The notes beneath the pieces are model-generated. The model worked only from the letters and a program-made list of their open reading frames with translations. It made no database searches and was not told the DNA's origin. A stretch of 6,001 bases of DNA from contig CAZXBB010000017.1 of NCBI GenBank assembly GCA_964638815.1, positions 1 to 6,001 on the forward strand, read 5' to 3'. Made by a program: the position numbers and the translations under genes. Every line of letters starts with the position of its first letter. Positions within the stretch are counted from its first letter, which is position 1. This document shows, piece after piece, positions 1 to 5,200 of this stretch. This DNA comes from CAZXBB01 sp964638815 (lineage in GTDB: Bacteria; Planctomycetota; Phycisphaerae; Phycisphaerales; SM1A02).

Positions 1-48
1 ATCCCCACCCCCCCCCACCCGCACCCACCCCCCCCCCCCCGCCCCCCC
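1..48. repeat. C-run low-complexity tract (G-runs on minus strand)
   Basis: Only six of these 48 bases are not C apart from the first two. Runs of C occur at 3-6, 8-16, 18-20, 24-26, 28-40 and 42-48, separated by single A or G or by GCA. On the minus strand, the sense strand of the operon, this gives six G-runs of three or more with loops of 1-3 bases, which satisfies the usual G-quadruplex pattern. The tract runs to the window edge. Long homopolymers such as the 13-base run are also prone to sequencing error. Confidence 0.85.
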
Positions 49-73
49 GTGGCGGGCTCCACCACCACGACGC

Positions 74-141
74 CGCCGCCACACTTGTGGTGCAGGCGAC
101 CCCGCCTGCACCCGGACCCACACCCACGCTCGGTGCAGGCG
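74..141. repeat. Direct repeat copy 1 (68 bp)
   Basis: This 68-bp stretch recurs at 166-233 with a single mismatch (position 130 T versus 222 C), at a 92-bp offset. As 92 is not a multiple of three, and hairpins dominate the stretch, a coding repeat is unlikely. It contains one full palindrome (89-112) and the left arm of a second (132-141). Confidence 0.9.
89..112. repeat. Perfect palindrome 1, 10-bp arms, 4-base loop
   Basis: GGTGCAGGCG (89-98), loop ACCC, then the exact reverse complement CGCCTGCACC (103-112). An overlapping shorter inverted repeat, CCACA-CT-TGTGG at 79-90, could compete with the left arm. There is no T-run on either side, so it is not a canonical intrinsic terminator. 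Confidence 0.9.
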
Positions 142-155
142 AGGGCGCCTGCACC
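132..155. repeat. Perfect palindrome 2, 10-bp arms, 4-base loop
   Basis: The same 10-base arms as palindrome 1 (132-141 and 146-155) but with loop AGGG. It bridges the end of direct repeat copy 1 and the spacer. The arm identity with a different loop and different flanks points to the arm sequence itself as the conserved unit. Confidence 0.9.
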
Positions 156-165
156 ACAACGACGA

Positions 166-233
166 CGCCGCCACACTTGTGGTGCAGGCGACCCCGCCTG
201 CACCCGGACCCACACCCACGCCCGGTGCAGGCG
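166..233. repeat. Direct repeat copy 2 (68 bp)
   Basis: Second copy of the 68-bp repeat, beginning 92 bp after the first and ending 5 bp from the stop codon of the helical-protein gene. It contains the full palindrome 181-204 and a final unpaired left arm at 224-233. In the sense of the operon it is the first thing downstream of the last gene. Confidence 0.9.
181..204. repeat. Perfect palindrome 3, 10-bp arms, 4-base loop; nearest hairpin downstream of the operon
   Basis: Arms at 181-190 and 195-204, loop ACCC, identical to palindrome 1. It lies about 35 bases past the last stop codon in the direction of transcription, a suitable place to block 3' exonucleases or aid termination. Its right arm can instead pair with the solitary arm at 224-233 over a 19-base loop, giving two exclusive folds. 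A role is inference. Confidence 0.85.
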
Positions 234-238
234 TCGCG

Positions 239-1489
239 TCAGCGGTTCTTGTCCTGCGCCCGCCGAAGCCGCTCCAGCTCCGGAATCGGCGGGTACGGCC
301 CCGAGCGCTCGACCGCCTCGCCCACGGCGGCGTAGGCCGCCGATCGCTGGGGCGCTTCCGGTCGCGTCGGCGGGGGCGCGAATCCTCGAAAGCGCGGTTC
401 GCGATCGTTGCGTGGCTCGCTCTCGAGGATCTCGAGCTCCTCAACATCGAGCCCGAGGAGCACTGCTGCGGCGATCAGCTCGGGATCACCGGGCTGCATC
501 TCGACCCCCTCCGCGCGATAGCTCCCGCGGAGATGTCGTCGCTTGTCCCTGGCGATCTCGTGCAGCGGGCCGATGGCCTCGGTCGCCCCAATGTCCAGCA
601 GGGTCTGTACGAGGAAGAGGTCCAATCGCGCGTTCCAGCGCTGCGCGCCCTGGAGGGTGGTCAGGATCCTCACGACGAGCTCCCTCGTCGGGCGTCGCGC
701 GAGAACGCGCAGCGCCTCCACCGCGGCCTTCTCCCGGTATCCATCGAACGTGCGGGCGACGGGATCGTTGGACGGGGAGTCCGGCTTGAGCAGATCGAGC
801 ATCGCGTCCCGCAGCAGACGACTCGAAGGGTCGTGAATCTCGCTCACCGCAATCTGGCGGGCCACAGGGCGCATCTCGTTGCGGACGATCGCGGCAAGGA
901 CGATCTCGACGGCAAGCTCGTGACCCGGCGGCGAGTTCCGAAGGGCCTGGCGAATGCGGTCGGGTTCGTCGCCCAGGGCCGCCAGCACCCAGTCGGGCTC
1001 GTCGTCGAGAAGCGTCCAGAGCATGTCGCGGTGCACGGGCTCCAGGTCGACGGCGATGTTCGTCAACCCGATCATGGCGCTCGCCTCGTTCAGCAGCTCC
1101 TTCACGCGCTGCTGCGCCTCCGGCTTCAGGTCGGGCGTCTCGATGAGCAGCCAGAGACGATCCACCAGCTCACGACGAAGGGCGCCCGTCGCTCGAACCC
1201 GAGCTTGGTAATCATCGCTGTCGAGCGCGGCCAGGAGCTCGCCGAGCTCGGCTCGCGTGTGGGGTAGCTCGCTGCCCTGCTCGCGAACGGCACGGACCAG
1301 CTTGTCGATCCGCTCGCGCATGCGCTCCGCTTCCGCGAGGAGCGCCGACTGCTGCCGCACGAGATCGCGCACGGCCTCGATGGTCGAGAGCTCGGCGCCG
1401 GAGGAATCGGTCTCGTCCCGCGCCTTCCCTGTGAGGGTGATGGCGAGGAGCGAGGCGAGGACGAGGCACGTGACGAGGGCCTGGCGCAT
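239..1489 (-). CDS. Exported helical protein with coiled coil and HEAT-like repeats, function unknown
   Basis: 416 residues, ATG start and TGA stop; the ATG is the first in-frame start after the upstream gene. Residues 1-23 look like a Sec signal peptide (hydrophobic LVTCLVLASLLAITL core, possible cleavage after G-K-A). Residues about 36-75 are a charged amphipathic coiled coil. Residues about 80-345 are a run of amphipathic helices with HEAT-like signatures (for example LLAALDSDDYQARVRATGAL and, near 298-313, L-D-I-G-A-T-E-A-I-G-P-L-H-E-I-A). The tail 355-416 is Pro/Arg-rich and probably disordered. The only Cys is residue 8, inside the signal peptide, so the mature protein has none. No catalytic motif is visible, and a scaffold or adaptor role in the periplasm is a guess from the fold alone. 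The gene lies 30 bp after the dockerin gene and seems to end the operon. High-GC codon use matches its neighbours. Confidence 0.9.
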   Translation of the reverse strand: MRQALVTCLVLASLLAITLTGKARDETDSSGAELSTIEAVRDLVRQQSALLAEAERMRERIDKLVRAVREQGSELPHTRAELGELLAALDSDDYQARVRATGALRRELVDRLWLLIETPDLKPEAQQRVKELLNEASAMIGLTNIAVDLEPVHRDMLWTLLDDEPDWVLAALGDEPDRIRQALRNSPPGHELAVEIVLAAIVRNEMRPVARQIAVSEIHDPSSRLLRDAMLDLLKPDSPSNDPVARTFDGYREKAAVEALRVLARRPTRELVVRILTTLQGAQRWNARLDLFLVQTLLDIGATEAIGPLHEIARDKRRHLRGSYRAEGVEMQPGDPELIAAAVLLGLDVEELEILESEPRNDREPRFRGFAPPPTRPEAPQRSAAYAAVGEAVERSGPYPPIPELERLRRAQDKNR

Positions 1490-1519
1490 GAGTAAGCCCG
1501 GTCCGTGACGCGTTCGCGC
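1490..1519 (-). other. 30-bp intergenic gap, same frame on both sides
   Basis: The gap between the TAG of the cohesin/dockerin gene and the ATG of the next gene is 30 bases, exactly ten codons in the same frame. None of those codons is ATG, GTG or TTG, so the ATG at 1489 is the first possible start. I see no GGAGG-like Shine-Dalgarno sequence, no promoter and no terminator here, which fits co-transcription with weak or leaderless-like re-initiation. Confidence 0.7.
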
Positions 1520-2269
1520 CTACGGACAAGGCCCCCACAGCGACAGGATCAGCAGGATGTCGCCGAAGTCCACGACCCCGCTGCCATCGATGTCGGCCGG
1601 TCCCCCCTTGTCGCCCCAGTCCGACAGGATCTGCAGCAGATCGCCGAAGTCGATGGACCCGCTCCCGTCGATGTCCTCGGGACAGCCCGTGCCGTCCGTG
1701 ATGTCGACGGTGGCACTGCGCAGCTCGCCCGTGATATCGACGCCCGGAGGATCGGCGGCCAGGACCCGCGTGCGCCCCGGCGGATTTTCCTCGACCTGAA
1801 GTTCGGTCTCGATCGTAATCGGAGAGTCCGTCGCCGCCTGAAGCGCCTCGAACTCGAAGGTCGTGATGAGGGCACCTTCGGGCGTCGCCTCGATCGCAGT
1901 CTCCAGCTCGGCGAAGGCCAGGTAGAACCCGTTGCCGTCGGCGGGGGGGATGGTCTCGTTGAGTCCGAAGAGGTCGTCGAAGAGGAAGGCCGAAGCCAGC
2001 AGGGGCACGGCGTCGGTCTCGTCGAGTCCAAGAAGGAGCAGCTCGTCCGGGTTCCACGAGAACACCATGTCGATCGCCGCGACGAACTCGGAGTCCGTCG
2101 GATGATCGGACACCGCGTACAGGCCGGCGCGGACGACCTCCCCCACCGCGACCTTCTGCGTCGCGGGACGGAATTCGAGGTCCACGTCGGCGCGGACCGG
2201 GACCGCCGTGCCGACCGCGGCGAGTAAAGCGGCAAGTCCCGCGCCCGACCGGAAGTTCGTACGCGTCAT
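1520..2269 (-). CDS. Exported cohesin-like protein with C-terminal dockerin domain
   Basis: 249 residues, ATG start supported by the ATGA overlap and a GGAGGAG at 8-base spacing; stop TAG. Residues 1-27 form a Sec signal peptide (basic N-terminus, AGLAALLAAVG core, likely cleavage after V-R-A). Residues 28 to about 190 are rich in beta strands and resemble the cohesin-like beta-sandwich common in planctomycete exported proteins: an opening of the form L-x-F-R-P-x-x-Q-x-V-x-V-G, then M-V-F-S-W-N-P-D-E-L-x-L-L-G. Residues 196-249 are a two-loop dockerin. The only two Cys of the whole protein, 196 and 248, bracket the dockerin and probably pair. No catalytic motif is seen. The product is probably extracellular or surface-associated and mediates protein-protein contact, possibly with the dockerin-like loops of the upstream gene product (inference). 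The cohesin assignment is by pattern and less certain than the dockerin. Confidence 0.93.
   Translation of the reverse strand: MTRTNFRSGAGLAALLAAVGTAVPVRADVDLEFRPATQKVAVGEVVRAGLYAVSDHPTDSEFVAAIDMVFSWNPDELLLLGLDETDAVPLLASAFLFDDLFGLNETIPPADGNGFYLAFAELETAIEATPEGALITTFEFEALQAATDSPITIETELQVEENPPGRTRVLAADPPGVDITGELRSATVDITDGTGCPEDIDGSGSIDFGDLLQILSDWGDKGGPADIDGSGVVDFGDILLILSLWGPCP
1523..1684 (-). other. Dockerin domain, two calcium loops closing on WGPC
   Basis: Two near-identical 12-residue EF-hand-type loops of pattern D-x-D-G-S-G-x-x-D-x-x-D occupy residues 199-210 and 226-237, each followed by a short Leu/Ile helix ending in W-G (218-219, 245-246). All five expected ligand positions (1, 3, 5, 9, 12) carry Asp or Ser in both loops, so calcium binding looks intact. 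The flanking Cys196 and Cys248 would clasp the ends of the domain together. The domain lacks the paired Ser/Thr recognition residues of clostridial dockerins at loop positions 10-11, having F-G instead, so partner specificity is likely different. Confidence 0.85.
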
Positions 2270-2285
2270 CTCAGGCTCTCCTCCA
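2266..2285 (-). promoter_or_regulatory. ATGA stop/start overlap with strong Shine-Dalgarno: translational coupling
   Basis: On the minus strand the ATG at 2269-2267 overlaps the upstream TGA at 2268-2266. GGAGGAG at 2284-2278 lies 8 bases before the ATG, inside the last codons of the large gene. This is the classic arrangement for translational coupling. It fixes the start of the cohesin/dockerin protein and shows that the two genes share a transcript. Confidence 0.9.
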
Positions 2286-5200
2286 GCGGCGGCGCCAGCT
2301 GACGCCGCTTCGTTTCTTCGTCCGGTGCCGGACCGCCGTTCTCACCGGGGGGGAGAACGGCGACCGTCTTCACCTTCAGGATGACACGATCCGGGCCGTA
2401 GACAACCTGGATCTCCGCGTTCGGTCCGAGTTCCGGGACGTCGACCGCGTCGAAGCGACCGAAGAGCTCACCGGCCTCGATGACGGTGAACTCGTCACCC
2501 GGCCACAGGATGACCCCTGCCGGCAGATCGACCCGCAGCAGACCATTGAGCAAGGCCGTACCGTCCACGAGGACCGCGGGGCTCGCGGCCGGGTCGAACG
2601 TCACGTCCAGCTCACCGTAAGCGCCGATCTCCAGGAACCGGGCCGTCATCATCGCCCCGCCCTCGATCAGGACGCGTCCCGTGCCGGCCTGGCCGATACG
2701 GGCCTCGCCGGCGAGATCGAGGCGCGCCTCGGGCCCGCTGAGCGTGATGTTGCCGGATGCCGTGTCGAGCATGCCGACGTAGGCATTCGTCGCGGTGACG
2801 ACGCCGTCGATCACCTCGAGCCAGCCATGGCCGCCGAAGCCGACGTGCAGATCACGGCCGACCTCGATCGTGCTCTCGATCACCGCGACCACGCCCGCGT
2901 CACCTTCGTCCATGCCGATGAGCAGATCCCGCGGGATGGCACCCTCGGCGCCGCCGACCAGCCGCAGCGTGCTGACCCGGGCGCTGTTGCCCACGATCAG
3001 ATCCGCGTCGGCCTGAACGTACGTGCCGCCGGCGATCTCGATCACGCCGCCGCTCCAATCGAGCGTCGCGCCCTCGGCGAGGACGAGCGACTCGACGGCG
3101 AGGACGCTGTCGCCCTCGACGCGGAGCGTGGCACCACTCTCGATGGTCACGCGGCGGGCGGTCAGGTCGCCATTGCGCAGCGTCAGAGTCGCCCCGCTCA
3201 GCGCGGTCACGTCCCGGGCCTCCGCACCATGGCGGTCGATCACGACCTCCTTGTCGAACATAACGTCGGTCTGCGCGGTCGGGAGCCTCCCGTCCGCCCA
3301 GTTGCCGGCGTCATGCCAGCGTCCGCCGTCGGCACCGCTGAACACGGCCAGCGGCTGCGGCCGCGCGCCGCTAAGGAAGGCGACGATGTCGAGCTCGTCG
3401 AGCATGCGGTCGCGGTTCAGGTCGGCCACCGTGAGGTGTCCGAGCCCGCGCTGCCACAGCTCCTCGACCGAAATCTGCGCCAGCGGTCCTCCGTAGTGGG
3501 CCGGGGCCGCACAGCACGGATCGTCGCTGAACTCGAAGAAGTTGCCCTGGATGAAGGCAAAGTCCTCACTGAACACCGTTCCGTCGCCACTGATGTCGGC
3601 GTGGTTGGGCAATGTGTCGCAGTCGCTCGACCCCACGACCATCTGGAACTGTCCGACAAAGATGCCGAAGTCGAGAATGTCGATGTAGTTATCGTCGTTG
3701 AGATTGCCGCCAAGCAGGTTCCGTCCGACGCCAATGAAGTTGGCGACGTACTGGCTGCCGGCGATGACGAAGCCATCACCCGAGTCAAGCGTTCGGGCCA
3801 GCGTGTGAAGCTCATCCCGTACGTTGACGCAATCGTAGTTGCCGCACGGGATCTCGATGAAGCCATTGAAGATACCACCGGCGAATGACAGTTCCTGACG
3901 ATGGACAACCGTCCCGCCGCCGCAGAGTGAGAACTCGAACGTGATACACCGCGTGAGGACCGGTGTGACCGCACCCGCCAGCCGGAGGCTCAGGAGCATC
4001 TCGTTGGTGCTGTCGATGGTGACCGTCTGCTCGCAGGTGGCCATGTTGCCACTGTCGTCGACGACCGTCCACGTGACCGTCGTATCACCCGCAGGGAAGA
4101 CCGATGGCGCGTCATTGGAAACACCCGCGACCCCGCAGTTATCGTCCGTCACCGGCGAGCCGAGGTCGACGTTCGCCGCGTCGGCCGTGCACCCGCCGGC
4201 ATCCGCGGGCGAGGTCACGTTGGGCGGGCAGGTGATCGTCGGGTTCTCGATGTCGTTGACGGTCACCGTGAAGGAGCAGGTCGACATGTTGCCGTCGGCG
4301 TCCGTCACGGTGTAGCTCTCGATCGTGTCGCCGACCGGGAAGAAGCTGCCGCTGCCGAGCCCGCCGCTGAGCGCCGTCGTGGCGCCCGGGCAGTTGTCAT
4401 CGCCGACGGGCGCCGTGTAGACGACGGTCGCGCCGCAGACGCCAGGGTCGTTGTCGACCACGATGTCCGCGGGGCACGTGATGGTCGGGTCCTCGGTGTC
4501 GTTCACCGTGATCCTGAAGAAGCACGTCGCCATGTTGCCGGCGGCGTCCGTCACGGTGTAGCTCTCGAAGGTGTCGCCGATCGGGAAGAAGCTGCCGCTG
4601 CCGAGACCGCTGGATCGCACCGTCGTGGCGCCGGGGCAGTTGTCGTCGCCGACGGGCGCCGTGTAGACGACGGTCGCGCCGCAGACGCCGGGCTCGCTGT
4701 CGACGACGATGTCCGCGGGGCACGTGATCGTCGGGTCCTCGGTGTCCTCGACCGTCACCGTGAAGGAGCACGTTGACATGTTGCCGTTTGCATCCGTGAC
4801 CGTGTAGCTCTCGATCGTGTCGCCGACCGGGAAGAAGCTTCCGCTGCCGAGCCCGCCGGCGAACACCGTCGTGGCGCCCGGGCAGTTGTCGGTGCCGACG
4901 GGCGCCGCGTAGACGACGGTCGCTCCGCAGACGCCGGGGTCGTTGTCGACCACGATGTCCGCCGGACACGTGATCTCCGGATCCTCATCATCCGTCACCG
5001 TCACGGTGAACGAGCACACGGCCATGTTGCCGCCGGCGTCGGTCACCGTGTATTCCTCGACCGTCACGCCCACCGGGAACGCCGAGCCGCTGCCCAGGCC
5101 GCCGGTCAGAGCCGTCGTCGCGCCTGGGCAACCGTCCGTACCCACGGGAGGCGTGTACGCCACCACCGCGCTGCACGCGCCGGGATCGGTGCTCACCGCG

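Noticed and set aside
181..204. Canonical intrinsic terminator
   Set aside because: The hairpin is strong, but no T-run follows on the minus strand; it is kept as a repeat with a possible 3'-end role.
74..233. CRISPR array
   Set aside because: There are only two long direct copies, the 'spacers' themselves are repeated, and the structure is nested palindromes. No cas gene is present.
49..335. Small Pro/Thr/His-rich plus-strand frames through the palindrome region
   Set aside because: They translate a repeat whose 92-bp offset is not a multiple of three, and the peptides are simple products of GC-rich palindromes.
179..1267. Plus-strand open frame of 362 codons antisense to the helical-protein gene
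   Set aside because: The product is Arg/His-rich with no domain or signal peptide, while the minus-strand frame has a signal peptide, coiled coil and operon context. Long antisense frames are expected at this GC content.
1466..1489. Lipoprotein signal in the helical protein (Cys at residue 8)
   Set aside because: L-V-T-C does not fit the lipobox (Thr before Cys) and lies too close to the N-terminus, inside the hydrophobic core.
1505..2227. Plus-strand open frame of 240 codons antisense to the cohesin/dockerin gene
   Set aside because: The opposite strand has a signal peptide, a clear two-loop dockerin and a Shine-Dalgarno with ATGA overlap.
2266..2373. PEP-CTERM or other sorting signal at the end of the large protein
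   Set aside because: The last residues are Pro/Glu/Arg-rich and charged, with no hydrophobic segment, so no membrane anchor or sorting motif can be supported.
2827..3888. Plus-strand open frame of 353 codons antisense to the beta-solenoid region
   Set aside because: Composition is typical of a GC-rich shadow frame; the opposite strand encodes clear repeats and calcium loops.
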